A DNA stretch of 64,000 bases from Podocnemis expansa (lineage: Eukaryota; Chordata; Testudines; Podocnemididae), in NCBI GenBank assembly GCA_007922195.1, contig ML681992.1:44655558-44719557 (forward strand). The letters run 5' to 3'. The position numbers were made by a program, and so were the translations under genes. Below are positions 1 to 11,586 of this stretch, piece after piece. Below the pieces are notes generated by a model. That model did not search any database, was not told the DNA's origin, and was given only the letters and a program-made list of their open reading frames with translations. Each line of letters opens with the position of its first letter. The stretch's first letter is position 1.

Positions 1-362
1 CAGAGCAGTTCTGGTATGGACACCTTGGCCTTAACTCGGAGGCTGGAAGGCACAGCACCTGCAAGAAGGTACAGGCGAGCCCTGTTTCCACAGTGTGGGA
101 CCAGTGCTTGCTCTACTACATTCTCGACATCTCTGTACCAGCGTTTGCTGAGAGACGGAGTCATAGGCACAGCATTGGTAAGGGTGTATGTGGCTAGCTG
201 GAAATCAGCCTCATTAAGCGAACTGGGGTTGAGCTGTCCCCTCTCATAACCAGAGTCCACATAGTCTGTGGTCAGGGCTTGGCTTGCTCCAAGGTTGTTC
301 ACTGTGCCAAGAGCATCAGCTTCATGCACCATTTCTTCCAAATCATTTCCAGGATCATCTAA
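1..362 (-). CDS. ENDOD1: ENDOD1-family endonuclease-like protein, exon 2 (partial, continues past window start)
   Basis: Read on the minus strand, the segment is fully open from a splice acceptor (a pyrimidine-rich run ending in CAG at 365-363) to the window edge. It continues the phase-0 frame of exon 1. It starts LDDPGNDLEEMVHEAD and contains DYVDSGYERGQLNPSSLNEADF, followed by SKRWYRDVENVVEQALVPHC and a beta-rich stretch LYLLAGAVPSS. This is the core of the DNA/RNA non-specific endonuclease fold as found in ENDOD1 proteins. The family's catalytic DRGH box appears here as ERGQ, so the usual histidine is missing; as I recall, this is typical of ENDOD1-like proteins. Catalytic activity should therefore not be assumed. 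Family assignment is strong. Orthology to ENDOD1 itself, rather than an ENDOD1-like paralogue, rests on the CWC15 neighbourhood. Confidence 0.88.
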
Positions 363-534
363 CTGAGACATAAAAGAGAACAATTACTGGATGCTGCTCA
401 CCTGGCTACACAGTATGACACTACATTCAAAATATGTAGAGAAGTGCGCTTACATCTCACTCAGTGCTACACCTAGTTCCAGAGATGGTATCATTCATGT
501 ATATTTTCACTGCAGCTTTTCAGATTAATACATT

Positions 535-720
535 GATGGCCAGAAGGGATTTTAATCATCTAGCCTGACCAGCACAACCCAGGCCTTACTATATCACCCA
601 GTAATTTCAGCATCAAGTCTATATGTGGTTGAGCCACAATATATTTTTAGGAAGGCATCCAGGCTTCATTTAAATTCTTCAGGCGATAGAGAGTGGAGCA
701 CATCACTGGGGGGCAGCAGA
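535..720 (+). repeat. CR1/L3-like LINE 3' fragment
   Basis: The sequence contains GGCCAGAAGGGA, ATCATCTAGCCTGACC, and later AGGCATCCAGGCTTCATTT and a GATAGAGAGTGGAGCACATCAC-type end. This series of blocks matches a very common reptilian L3/CR1-type 3' end. The copy is old, with scattered substitutions. A related copy lies at 18288-18480. Confidence 0.55.
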
Positions 721-1611
721 CAGTCTCTGTGTTCCTAGCTATTTCATGGTCTCAGTGCTGTATGTCTAATACACACATTTTTGTAACTCTTGTACTAGGA
801 AATCTTAGCCAGTAATGCCTGTACCAGGCATTCTTGCATGTAGTCTTCCTTGGAGTGACAATGGCGTCGCACAAGCAAATTTATGAGCAGGGCCTCATAG
901 TACTGAGCAGCATCTGCCCTGTTCTCTCCTTAAGCCTTTAGGGTCTGAAGCTGGGCCCTGGGCAAAAAGGAAGCCCCAGTCTGCAGCCCCTAAAACCCCG
1001 ATAATCCAGCTCCCTGCCCAGCTCATCGCCAATACTGTGGCTGGATTAGGGGAGTGGGGCCCTGGGACAGAGGCCAGGATCTGCGCTCCGCACAGCCCCT
1101 GGGCTGAGTGGCCCATCCCAGCGGGCAGGGCACAATGGGCCAGCATCTGTCTGCTCCACCAAGGGAGCGAGGCCATCTGGCTCATAGCGAGGCCTCCGCC
1201 ATGGTGATCCAGGGCCTACCACATGCTGGACAGCTTCCCCCCACTCCCCAGGCAGAGTGGCCAGAGAAGGGCTGGGGCAGGAGCACCCTCTGGCCCAGGC
1301 CCCGCACCCACCAACAGGGAGGGCATGGTCTGGAGCAGCTGGGTCTCCTGTGGTGGGGGGCAGCCCAGGACCCCTGGGCCACTTAATCCAGCTGTGCAGC
1401 TGGCAACATATGCCTCTCATCATTATTAGTCTTTGCACACAGCCGCTTTACTTGACATAGCCTCCAAGTCCTGCAGGCCCTAACAGCGCCCTAGGCAGGC
1501 TGTCTCCAGTAACATCTGCACCCAGGAACAGGCCACACTGGTGCAGAGCTCTCTTGGCCTGTAATACAGTCGAAAGGAAGCTGCATTCATTTAGTGTGAT
1601 GACACCTCTAA

Positions 1612-2561
1612 GGCTATGTCCCCACTTATGCAGTTAAACTGATTTAAGTTAAATTGATTTAATAAAATCACTATAAAAATCATTAAATTGATTTAAGTTA
1701 AATCAATTTAACATGTTCCTGCTAGAAACTCAAATCAAACTAGCATATCCATGGACAGGACTTACTAGTTTGATTTAGGAGAGGTGAACCATGGGAAGTA
1801 TGGCAAGAGGCGCCCTAGAAGGGCCATGTCCCCACCAAATCTGTAGAAAAGGACAGCACCCTGGGAAGAAGAAGAGCAAAAGTGTTAAATCGAAATAACA
1901 GTTAAATTGAAATAACAATGTCCACACAGTGTTATTTCAAAATAATAGTTTTGGTTTAACCATCATTTCAATATAATGCTAGGGTTTATTATATCAAAAT
2001 GACTTTCCTTATTGTAATATAAGGGAGCCCCTTATCTCAATATAAGGAAACATAGTGGGTAAGTCCACACACAGGTTTTAAATCAAAATAACACTGGTTA
2101 TTTCGATTTAAAAAATGGTAGGTCCACACAACATTCCCTTATTTTGAAATGATGAGCTCCCTCATTTCGATATAGGGAATGTCATATTGATATAACAAAA
2201 CCTAGTATTATATCAATATGGTGGTTAAAGCCAAAATGTTATTTCAAAATAGCACAGTGTGTATGTTATTTCGATTTAACTGTTAAATCCGTTTAACACT
2301 TTTTGTCCTTTGTGCTTTCCTTTTTCTATATATTGGGTGGGGACATGGCCCTTCTAGGGAGCCATGTTGCCACACCTCCCATGGTACCTCTCTCCTAAAT
2401 CAAAATAGCAAGTCCTGTCCATGTACATGCCATTTTGATTTGAGTTTCTAGTGGGGATCTGTTAAATTGCTTTAACTTATATCAATTTAATGATTTTTGT
2501 ATCGATTTTATTAAACTGATATAAGTTAAATCAATTTAACTGTGTAAGTGTGGACATAGCC
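1612..2561. mobile_element. Palindromic non-autonomous DNA transposon, GGCTATGTC termini
   Basis: The element starts GGCTATGTCCCCACTTA and ends with the complement TAAGTGTGGACATAGCC. It is symmetrical through its whole 950 bp, with centre near 2086. The arms are built of repeated TTAAATCGAAATAAC-like words. There are inner inverted blocks, for example a CATGG...GGGCCATGTCCCCACC block near 1790-1840 and its complement near 2340-2390. No convincing TSD is seen. There is no coding capacity. The terminal type, together with the 3-bp TSDs at sister copies, suggests a PIF/Harbinger-like element, which is an inference. Confidence 0.75.
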
Positions 2562-2734
2562 AGTATGGACCTGCAATCTTTTAAATCGAAATAATCTGTA
2601 TTATTTTGATTTAAAGAGTGTGTATGGACCCACCCTAACTGTCTTTGGCTCTTGCCTGGCTCCAATTACCAGAGCACCTCACGCTCTTTAACATGCTATT
2701 TATCTTCTCCTGGTCACTTTCTGAGAGCTGAAGA

Positions 2735-2815
2735 ACTCTGACGTATGAAAGCCTGCCTCTTCTACCAACAGTAGCTGGTCTAATAAAAGATATTACCTCA
2801 CCCACCTTGTCCCTC
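2735..2815 (+). repeat. PLE 3' tail remnant, second tail family
   Basis: The blocks ACCAACAGTAGCTGGTC, AATAAAAGATATTACCTC and CCCACCTTGTCCCTCTC follow the common reptilian tail of the second PLE family. The same words occur at 7440-7625 and 51063-51133, and complemented at 19745-19800. Confidence 0.5.
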
Positions 2816-4377
2816 TCATGTCCTTCAACAATGCTACAATCTTTAATACACTTTCCCTCACAACACGCCAGTGAAGGCGCTACCATTTTATAGGGAGGGA
2901 ACTGAGGCACAGAGACACTAAGGGTTTGTTTTATTGTGGCATCAAGGAAAATTAATCTGAATTAAGTAAAGGCATGAACTTGAAGTGTCTTAGTTAAACT
3001 GCATTAAATGCCTCCATGAACAGCCTAATTCAGTTTACCTTAATACACTTGCAAATTGATCTGAGGCTACTTTAATGCTGAATAACAGCATGACCATAGG
3101 GGATTTAACACAGTTTATCTAATCCTCCTCAAATTCACACCTTTAGTTAATTTGGATTAACTTTCCTGGATATTCCTGTCTAGATAAACTGTTCCTTTAT
3201 ATAGTTATATTTCATTAAAACATGCTGATTTGTGGAGTGCCATATATCACATTGCCAATCAGCAGCAAAGACTATTGACATTCCCTTCATTTCACATGGA
3301 ATTACTAACTCTGTGCTAGTTTTGACAAATATTTCTCATACATTCCTGAAGAAGCAGACATTATACAGTGTAGGAGACAACTGGCAGTCCAAGTTACATC
3401 ATGACACATTACAAAATAGCACATCACAGCCCTCAGTCACTCTGCAGAGTAAAACAAAATTGCTGTGTGATACAGCACCTTATGCCTGTGTGTGCCTGCA
3501 CATGTAACTGTGTGCATGTATTTCTAACTGTCACGTCTATGTGTATATGACCGAGCACGCATCACCCATGACATTACTTAGCCTATAAGTGTGTCTCCGC
3601 TTTTCTGGGTGTGCTGCAGGGAAGCGTGCAGTGCAGATTCCCAGTCTGACACAGCACCGCTCAGAACAATTGCTGGTGTCATCATTTTTCATCTGCACTT
3701 TCTGCCTTGCAGAGGCTGCATGACTCCTTGCCAGGTCTGATGCTAGGTATATGCAGACTAAGCAATTGCTCAGGACCCTAAACAGCTCAAGGAGGCCCCT
3801 TTTTTGCATTTTATTGTGTGTCGTGTGTGAATGGCCCAAAATATTCCTGTCTTGGGCCCCCAATATGTGAGCTCTGCCTCTTTCCATTGCAGCATCTTTG
3901 CTTATTTCTGGAGTGACAGAGGTCTAGTCTGCATTACAGGCCTATACTAGTAGGACTCTATCATTCAGGGGCATGAAAAATCCACTGAGCTTCTCCCTGC
4001 AGCACAGATACTGTGTTTTGGGGAGGCAGATTAAAAAGACTGAGGAGGGAGTTCTCTCCCACTGGCATAGAGCATCTTCATTAAAGCGCTACAGTGGCAT
4101 GGCTGTGTTGGGGCATCTGCAGCGTTTTAAGCATAGACCAGCCCAGACAATTATAGAAAAAGCCACTCGCTTGCTCCTCGCTGTTCTGATTCTTAGCGCT
4201 GATTTCTAAAGTCATCTGCCAATTTGCAGCAACTGTTTTTCTTAAATTCCTTTCCTAAACACCTGTGCAAGGTTGCTTCTCAGTAATAATCAGTTGCTAT
4301 CCTCCACCACAGAGGGGGCTGCATTTTAGTGGATTTTGAATGGGATTCCTGTTTATGTGGTTATAAAGGGAAAATCA

Positions 4378-4470
4378 AATCATAGGGCTGGAAGGGACCT
4401 CGTGAGATCATTGAGTCCAACCCCCTGGGAATTGAACTCAGGACCTTCTGCATGTTAAGCAGAGGTGAAA
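4378..4470 (-). repeat. CR1 3' end fragment
   Basis: ATCATAGGGCTGGAAGGGACC followed by TCATTGAGTCCAACCCCC is the complement of the conserved CR1 3' terminus. The match fades into TGAACTCAGGACCTTCTGCATG. Confidence 0.7.
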
Positions 4471-4690
4471 AACATGGGTGGGATCATGTAATTAAAGATG
4501 CATATGTACACAGCAGGGTGTGGGTGTGAATTTTGTTGCACAGGCAACTTAAATGCTAGCATTTCCTAATTTATGGGCATTGGACTTTGCAGTCTTAATG
4601 ATCTTTTTAATACTTTCTTAGTATAGAATGTATGGCGGTACCACCTAGAGGACTCAGCCAGACATAGCCCTATTGTGCTAGGCACTAGAT

Positions 4691-4986
4691 CAGGGGTCAT
4701 CAACTTTTGCCAACCCCCATGCCAGCCCCGCGCCCTCAGCAGGTGCTGAGGGCAGGGCCAGAAAGGTGCCAGGAGCAGGGCCAGCAAGGGACAGGACCCT
4801 CACACTCCTCTTCCCTGCTGAGCCCACCCACCCAGCTGGGGACCTGGGCCAGCAGGGGACATTAGCAGCGTGGAGGGCCCAGCAGGGGAAGCAGTCATGG
4901 TGCCACAGGGCTAGAAGCCCTGTGTGGTGCTGTGCATAGACCCACATGTCAGGTTGGGCACGCATGCCAGGTGTTGCCAACCCCTG
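4691..4986. mobile_element. Non-autonomous hAT transposon
   Basis: The termini are CAGGGGTCATCAACTTTTG and GTTGCCAACCCCTG. The flanking 8-bp TSD is CACTAGAT (4683-4690) and CACTAGAA (4987-4994), with one mismatch. The interior is GC-rich with no coding capacity. Confidence 0.8.
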
Positions 4987-6394
4987 CACTAGAAAGACAT
5001 GATAGCCTCTACCCCAAGAGAGCTTAGTCCAAAACACAAGAGATAACAGGGGGATGAAATAAGTGAGCAGGGAGGGGCAAACAGGGGAACCAAAATAATA
5101 GGGTGCTTTACAATAGCCACAGATAAGCCATTTTGCCTCGCAATCTCTGCTCCTTGAGGAAGCTGTCACTGGTAGCAGGGAGGCCACATCATCTATACTG
5201 ACCTGGATCTGTATTTATGTTTAAATGGTCTAGGCTATTAAATAGAAACAATAGGTTTGTTTCTGGCAACATTTTGAGGTAGAAAACAAAAAGCAGCACA
5301 AAACAGAAGCAAGCAATATTGAAGGGGGGAAGAGAAGACTTTTCAAAACTGGCAAATGGAGCTTGTTAGCCAGAGAAGGCAAGCTGGATCTCTCTGGTCT
5401 AGCATGTTTCACAGCAGCTCAGACCATGGAAGGACAATCTAAATCTTCTCATTTATCTCACATCACTGATCAAAGTGAACCAAGGCTCACCAGGGTCAGA
5501 TTTTGATCTCCCAGACATGGGTGGAAAACTGCAATAACTTCCACTGCAGTCCATGGTGTTACGCAGTGTGAAGCTAAGAGCAAGTCCAATTATTTCAAGG
5601 CCTGGTTTTTAGGTATATTGTATAAAATAGTGCCTGACCCAGTAACTTAGCATGTAATGCGAAGTGATACGCGGCTTTCCTAAATTGCTGCACGTGCTCA
5701 GAAATGCCAGGTCTGTACTCAGGGCTGATGAGAAGCGAGGGGTTATAGGGGAGGCCCCTTAAAGATAACTAGATTTTCTTAAAACAGGGAACCTAAATAT
5801 TGTGCCAATGAAGTTTTAGCAGCTGGGAATGAGGGCACCTGATTACTGGGTACCAAGGAGATTTGGGTGCAGGGTGGATGCGTGTTTGGGAAAAGGGGTG
5901 GGTAGCTGGGGGAAGGGTTAAGTGAGGTTGGCAGTTGGGTGTAGGAATGGATTTAAGATGCTGAACAGTGAGGTATGTAGGAGCTCTTGGTGCTAGGACA
6001 AGTAGACACAGGGAGAAGTGGCAGCTGGAAGTGAGGATCAGGTTGTGCCTGGCTGAAGCAGGACGCCTTGGCGGGTGGGAAGAATGCCTTCCCGGCCACT
6101 GTGTTCTGCTGCCTTTGTGACACAGTTGGCAGATGTTATTCTCTTGTCTAGGTCCTTGTGAGCCCATAGCTATTAAAGATTCATACGCATTATTCAGCTT
6201 GGTAATTACATGGCTTTAAAAAGGCTTTTCTCTTTTTCAAGTGGCAGGGAGTCACCTTTGACTGGCATAAATCTAAAATAGAACAAACGCCAGATGAATG
6301 GTCAGCAATAAGTGCTCCTTTCAGGACAGAGAGGAAGGATGGGCCTATGGCTGAAAGAGAAGACAGGAGAGCCCCTTTTCTGTGTGATCCTGGC

Positions 6395-6570
6395 AAAAGA
6401 CTCAGTTTCTCTGTGCCTCAAGACCCAATCTGTAAAATGAGGTGAACAGCAAGACCCTTCTTCTGTTTAGATTGTACACTCTTTGCGGCAGGGACTGTCT
6501 CTGACTGTGTGTTTGTACAGAGTCACGCACAATGGAGCCATAAGGGAGGCCTACAGGTGGTACTCTGATC
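6395..6570 (+). repeat. MIR/L2-like remnant
   Basis: The string TTTCTCTGTGCCTCA, then CAATCTGTAAAATGAGG, then GATTGTACACTCTTTG and CAGGGACTGTCTCTGACTG matches the conserved 3' half of ancient MIR/L2 repeats. Confidence 0.55.
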
Positions 6571-6784
6571 CAAACAATAATCAGCAGTGCTGAGTGGTTG
6601 CCATTTACATGTGCCAGTTTTACTTTAACTGAATAGATCAGATGACATCTGCGTGTGCAATATTGTCCTGTGCTTACTAAGGAAATGTCTTGGACATTGC
6701 AAATACCAAAGTAAAGTTCTTTAGCTTTCTTAGGCCATTGCTAAAGATTTAAGGGTGAGCCCTTGTACAATAATGATCCAAAGG

Positions 6785-7073
6785 TAGGGTTACCAGACAC
6801 CAAAGCATGGAAAGGAGGACAGGGAAGTACAAAAAGGAGGACATTGCAGGACACATGGAGAAAATGTAGTATTAATGTAATATTCTTCTGTTTTCAGGGG
6901 GCCCTGGAATGCTTCCCCCTAAAAATAGGGTGTTTTGGGGCATTCCAGCCTACTTTAACCCCTGTAAGTTAAAGCCAGACAAAATCATGTATTTTTAAAA
7001 TGCCTGGCGGATGGAGGACATGATGGTAAAAAGGAGGACATGTCCTCCTTTTACCTGACATCTGGTAACCCTA
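6785..7073. mobile_element. Non-autonomous hAT-like transposon, TAGGGTTACCAG termini
   Basis: Termini TAGGGTTACCAGA and TCTGGTAACCCTA are perfect complements. The TSD is TCCAAAGG (6777-6784) and CCCAAAGG (7074-7081). The subterminal AAAAAGGAGGAC and GTCCTCCTTTT words are inverted too. Related copies are at 41147-41297 and 41306-41871. Confidence 0.82.
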
Positions 7074-7420
7074 CCCAAAGGATGCAGCTAAATGTGTGAA
7101 ATGTCAATGTACACAAGAGTGACTGACACTCAGAGAACGTCTTTATACTGAATTCCTGTGCCCTGACTGAAAACCTTCATGTTTCTGTAACACATCTCTC
7201 TCTCCAGCTATGGTAGCTGCCATGGGTGGGATACAGAGACTGGCCACAGCCTCAGCTGAGTGACCCACAAATGTTTATTTTATTCCAATGCAATGAAGTG
7301 AATGAGCTTTTATCAACTACTGGATCAGAGTTGGCAACAGAACAAACAAACTTGCCACTGAAACTTTTAACCCTATTAGCCAGAGCCAGTGCAGTCCTCT
7401 GTGTTGTGTGAGATATAAGA

Positions 7421-7437
7421 TTAGATTAGATTAGATT
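7421..7437 (+). repeat. Short (GATTA)n simple repeat
   Basis: About four GATTA units lie directly before the PLE tail pair. Confidence 0.8.
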
Positions 7438-7625
7438 AGTGTGGTTGTAGCCATGTTAGTCCCAGGATATGAGAAAGACAAGGTGCGTGAGGTAATATCT
7501 TTTACAGCACTGACTTCTCTTAGTGGAAGAGACAAGCTTTCAAGCTCCACAGAGGTGATTTCTACATCTGTGAGACCCATCTATCTCACCTACCTTGTCT
7601 CTCTCAGGTAGATATACACCTCAAT
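7438..7625. repeat. PLE second-family tail in inverted pair
   Basis: The left part (GTAGCCATGTTAGTCCCAGG, GACAAGGTGCGTGAGG, GAGACAAGCTTTCAAGCTCCAC) is the complement of the tail. The right part (CTCACCTACCTTGTCTCTCTCAG) is in forward orientation. It is the same inverted-arm layout seen at other PLE insertions. The hammerhead-like core in the left arm is badly decayed. Confidence 0.5.
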
Positions 7626-7901
7626 CTGGTGGTATAAAAAGTGAAATTCTTCCTTTCCTTTCCTTCTTATTCCATTTTTGATGCAATGCCTGTCAGTGTT
7701 CATTGTAAGTGCTTTGGGACAAGAGCCCATCAGTCTGCCCAGCAGTGAACACACGAATAAATGCTATTTCTAATACATGAATGTCTAGAAGGATTTCACA
7801 GCTTCCTGACTTTGCTAAATTCCATCCCCAACAGTTCAAGTAACTTCACTACTTAACCTTGGAGAAGATTTACTTGACAGCCATTGGAGAGGCTGACTTA
7901 C

Positions 7902-8195
7902 CTGCGGTTCAACCAGCCAGCTTTCCTGCCCACTCTTAGCTGCTTTTGTGTATTTAAAAGCAGAATAAAGAGGGATCTTGTCCTCCGTGCTGTAAAGCGT
8001 TGCAAAGCGTGGCTCTTTGTTGTACTGCTGACAGATTTTCACATGGAAAGGCTTTGCAAACCCTTCTGGTGGGGTTTCTTCAAAAAAGAACTCATTGCAT
8101 TCAGCAAAGCCAGCTTCGTCCACTCCAACAACCCTGCCCTGGGCAAAGCCAGGGAAAGCTAAGATGCAAAGTGAAAATAAAATTGACGTCTTCAT
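7902..8195 (-). CDS. ENDOD1: ENDOD1-family protein, exon 1 with signal peptide
   Basis: This exon holds exactly 98 codons, from an ATG at 8195-8193 to a donor reading CCGCAG|GTAAGT (GT at 7901-7900). The product starts MKTSILFSLCILAFPGFAQG, a clear secretion signal with a likely cleavage after about residue 20. The mature part contains FAECNEFFFEETPPEGF, then KICQQYNKEPRFATLYST and KIPLYSAFKYT, the usual ENDOD1 amino-terminal block. An upstream in-frame ATG at 8270 would add 25 residues in front of the signal peptide, so the later ATG is preferred. The exon is phase 0 and joins exon 2 (1-362) across a 7.5-kb intron. A secreted or lumenal location is inferred from the signal peptide. Confidence 0.9.
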
Positions 8196-9225
8196 GTCCA
8201 CTGCCTTGCACTGAAGAAAGCCCCGTCTGTCACTGCTGGATCTGATGCAGGACCTGTGCTCTGAATACATGCAGCAATGCAGTGAGAAAGTGCCTGGAAT
8301 CTGGGTGTAGCGTACAAGGGAAATGAAATATGAAACCGCAGCCGTTCCCAGCAGGAGTGAGAGCTTACTGCATACTGCGCATTATGAAAGGAACGTGTGC
8401 GGGGCTTTGCGGTCACATGCCACACAGAACGAATGGCAGGAGATCCCTCCCAGAGCTCAGGGCTAATTCAGTGCAGGAGGGAACTTGACAAGTGACCTTC
8501 TTCTTTTGTTGCCCATCACCAGCTGACCAGGCCAAATCACAGGGCAGGGCCACGGGGTGTGTGCAGAGGAGCCTTCCCACAGCTGAAATTTGGGCTGCTT
8601 CAGCCAGAATTCTACTTGGGGCTTCAAAGGAACGGGGCTTACACTGTGACGCCAACCCCACTGCCCATGAGAGGGGGCTCTCTCCAGCCACATGAGGGGT
8701 CTTGACGCTACCCAGAGCCCCCTCGTATTTGCCACTTTTGGGGTGGCTTTCCCCTTACAGCTGCTAGTGATCTGTGTGTATGTTGCTCCCTGGCTGTGTT
8801 GCGCTTGGCTCTGGTGCAGGAAGAGGTGACCTCTCTTGCCCCTTTTGTACCTGCACCAGGTGAACCACAGTCCCCAAACGTGTCACCTGCCCTCTGCAGA
8901 CCATGAGTCGGGGCTGATTAACTCAAGGCAGAAGGGTAAGAGAGTGGGCGTTGTGGTGCTCATTCAGCTCCTTTGAAATTGGGCTTCTCTATGGGTCTCA
9001 GGTTGGAGAACACACCAGAATAAAGGCCCCATAATCAGTGGCTACTTTTGAATATTTTGGCCAAACCTACAGAACCGGTCAAAACCGTATTTACTGGGGA
9101 AATGTACTGGAATGAATTAATAACTCATGATTCCATATGTCCTGCGGGTATCTGCATATGGCCCTTGATTAGTCGCATTTTTGCCCTGTGTGGTCACCTA
9201 GGCAGAGAAAGACTGTCCTAACAAT
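8196..9225. other. Region upstream of the ENDOD1-family gene
   Basis: This stretch should hold the 5' UTR and promoter of the minus-strand gene. I find no clear TATA box, no CpG-rich block and no upstream exon that I could defend. No recognisable repeat is seen. Confidence 0.4.
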
Positions 9226-9389
9226 GGCTATGTCTACGCTATAAAAGCTAAGTCGCCTTTATTAAGTCAACTTAATAAAGTCTACTTAAAGTTGACTTTA
9301 AGTAGACCTTATTAAGTCAACTTAGTGAGTCCACACTGCATTAAGTAGACTTTATAAAGTCAACTTAAGCCCATAGTGTAAACATAGCC
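9226..9389. mobile_element. Palindromic MITE, GGCTATGTCTAC termini, AAT target duplication
   Basis: The element starts GGCTATGTCTACGCT, ends AGTGTAAACATAGCC, and is flanked by AAT at 9223-9225 and 9390-9392. The interior is repeated AAGTCAACTTAATAAAGTC words in both orientations and can fold on itself. Confidence 0.8.
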
Positions 9390-9397
9390 AATGTGTG

Positions 9398-10040
9398 TGT
9401 GACAGAGTCCTGGGTGGTCATCCCCTAGCCCAGGGGTTTCAAACTCAAATCACCACAAGGGCTGCATGAGGACTAGTATGTTAGCCCAAGGGCTGCACCA
9501 CTGAAACCTTTTCATACAAGATATTGCAAATATTGCTAACAATACTGTCATTGTGGGCTGCAGGAAATCACTTTAGGGGCCACATGTGGCCCACAGGCTG
9601 TGTGTGTGAGACACCAGCTCTAGCCAGTCCCCAGCCATGCCAGCCCTAGCCAACTAAGGTGAGCTGGTTAGGCAGACTTGTACCTGATTAGGGAATGAAG
9701 GACAACTGTCCACCTACCTGGGTGGAGAAGGTATTCGTACGTGGTCAGGGGGCAGAAGGCAGCTGCCAGGCTGACTAGGTGGGGCTGATCTGCAGTGGTG
9801 CACCAAACCCTGCTCTGGTGGGCTGCTGCTGATAGCCACAGCTCAGCTTAGCGTGAGTATTGGCAGAAGATATAGGCTGGCCTGGATTCACTGGAACCAG
9901 CTGCCTGCCCTGGGAGCATAGGGGACTCCAGTCCAGTTGCCACATGCAGGGCTTTCAGGTCCCCTGACCCACCTGGTTAGGGTGGTGGTGTGCGCTCAAC
10001 AATATTGCAACCTGGTGAGTAAGGGTGGAAGCCAGAGTGA
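9398..10040 (+). repeat. Possible LTR remnant
   Basis: TGTGACAGAGTCCTGGGTGG resembles the 5' edge of reptilian LTRs. Behind it, interrupted by the hAT at 9431, is about 400 bp of GC-moderate sequence without ORFs. No 3' LTR edge or TSD could be fixed, so this is tentative. Confidence 0.25.
9431..9617. mobile_element. Non-autonomous hAT transposon
   Basis: It starts CAGGGGTTTCAAACTCAAA and ends GTGTGAGACACCAG. The TSD is CCCTAGCC (9423-9430) and CTCTAGCC (9618-9625). It belongs to the same family as 36948-37173; both carry GGGCTGCA, TTCATACAA and GATATTGCAAATATTG-like words. Confidence 0.75.
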
Positions 10041-11221
10041 CTCCTGGAGCTGGGGGATGGCTAAGGACTGGATGGAAACTGCTTGGGTGGGGGTTTCCCC
10101 AAGTCTCCTGCTGCAGGGGCTGAAGCTGCTGCCAGACCTGAAGAAGTCAGGGAAGAGGGGCAAGGCTGGGGCTGTGACCACCCTCCCCTCCCCCATTTGT
10201 GGCATGCAATGGAAATGAATGGGCCCTTTTGCCTGGCAGGAAAGAGAAGGGAAAAAGCATTTCCTGATTCCTCAAATGTGACTTTGCATCTTTAAAACAC
10301 AAATAAATAAAAGCAGGACAAGCACATATTTGCCAGTAGGACCGCTCTGTATCAGCACCATCTCCCCTGCAAAAATACAAAACAAGGCTGGCCTGGCAAA
10401 GCCCACCTGCCTGAGGACAGAGCACTCAGCATGAGCACCACACAGTGGATAAGAGCAAGGTGGGAAGCAGCGCCAAGCCTGTATTTGTGCTCCCAAAGCT
10501 TTTGGTCCCTTCTGCTCCACAGAGACAGATCTCATCTCCCTGGGGGCAGCTATGAGATGGCACCAGATCATCTGCCCTGTGTAGTTCAGGTGGGGTGCAA
10601 ATATAGGTTCAGCCCCTGATGCTGGAGACCCTCACTGCACCACTACTGATATACTGATGTAGCCGGCCCACTGCCCTGATTTCCCCCCTCAGGCCCGCTC
10701 CTGCCCCTCTCTCTCCAGGTGCCTGACCACCCAGATAAGTAAAATTCTGCCCCATTATCATGACCTGTCCACCCCACCCTTCAATTTGCCCCTTTTTAGT
10801 CCCTCTAAAGAGCTGGCAGCAGAATGTGACTGCAACTGTGTGGGCACTGCTTCAGCAAATGTTACTGTGCATGCTCAGTTTGGTGTCAGCATGCTCAGTA
10901 CAACCTTGTCCAAAAATAAGTGGTAAGTTTCTGTGAGTCTACAGTGGCCAGAGAAAGGAAAAGGAGAAAACCAGGAGAATGATGAGGTTCCACATATTTC
11001 ACAAGAAGCAAAGAAGCCCCAGAGGCAGCAAGCCCTAGCTGGGCACTGTATGAAGGTGTTGGGGATACATAAAGGCACTCTAAATAAACTGCACTGGTGC
11101 CTGCTAAACCAGAGGGTCTTTGAGTCTTTTGTAAGCTAGAGGGTGGCCAAAGTGAAGGAGCTGAGGCAGAGAACTCCTACAGCCTCCATTGGAGTCTACT
11201 TGCCATTGCTGGGCTGGTGAA
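10041..11221. other. Unassigned intergenic sequence
   Basis: I see no convincing gene. ORFs on both strands overlap one another and show no recognisable domain. The sequence around 10620-10760 may be another old GC-rich insert, but its edges could not be set. Confidence 0.4.
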
Positions 11222-11586
11222 CAGTGGTGTCACTGGTGTTGGGCATTGGGGGCTCGAGCCCTGAGTCCCAGTGCCAGGGCCCTGGGTCTGTTATCAGGCT
11301 GCCCGTGATGGCAGCTGTCTTTCCCAGCACTGTCCCTGGCTGGGGGTCTGAGGCCAGGCCACCCACAGCAGCAGCTGACTTCCCTGGCCCTGGCCCCAGC
11401 TGGGGGGTCTAGGGCTGTGCCGCCAGCTGGGGAGTCTAGGGCTGTGTTGCCAATGGCAGGAGCCTGATCTCAGCTCTGCTTGCCTCCCCCCCCAGCAGAA
11501 TCAGGCCCAGGCCATGAATCAGGACAGGGGTGGGCCCCTGGCTGGGCCCGGGCCCTGAGTCTTTTCCTGGGCCTGCATTGCTCCTG
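11222..11586. mobile_element. Non-autonomous hAT transposon, CAGTGGTGTCACTGG family
   Basis: The left terminus is CAGTGGTGTCACTGG and the right end, near ATTGCTCCTG, is decayed. The TSD is CTGGTGAA (11214-11221) and CCGGTGAA (11587-11594). The GC-rich core is rich in CCAGCTGGGG words. It is related to 23109-23560, 26747-27009 and 41318-41623. Confidence 0.65.

Larger units (their letters stand above)
363..7901 (-). other. ENDOD1-family intron 1
   Basis: The intron lies between donor GT (7901-7900) and acceptor AG (364-363) on the minus strand. It carries a CR1/L3-like fragment, a large palindromic transposon, two hAT insertions, a MIR/L2-like remnant, a CR1 tail and two PLE-tail remnants, all listed separately. 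I see no gene or RNA in 740-1611, 2816-4377, 4995-6390 or 7082-7435. Short ORFs in these stretches look like chance. Confidence 0.8.

Noticed and set aside
16..249. Plus-strand ORF of 77 codons
   Set aside because: It is antisense to ENDOD1-family exon 2, whose minus-strand frame is clearly the real one.
7884..8245. Plus-strand ORFs over ENDOD1 exon 1
   Set aside because: They are shadows of the minus-strand exon with no domain of their own.
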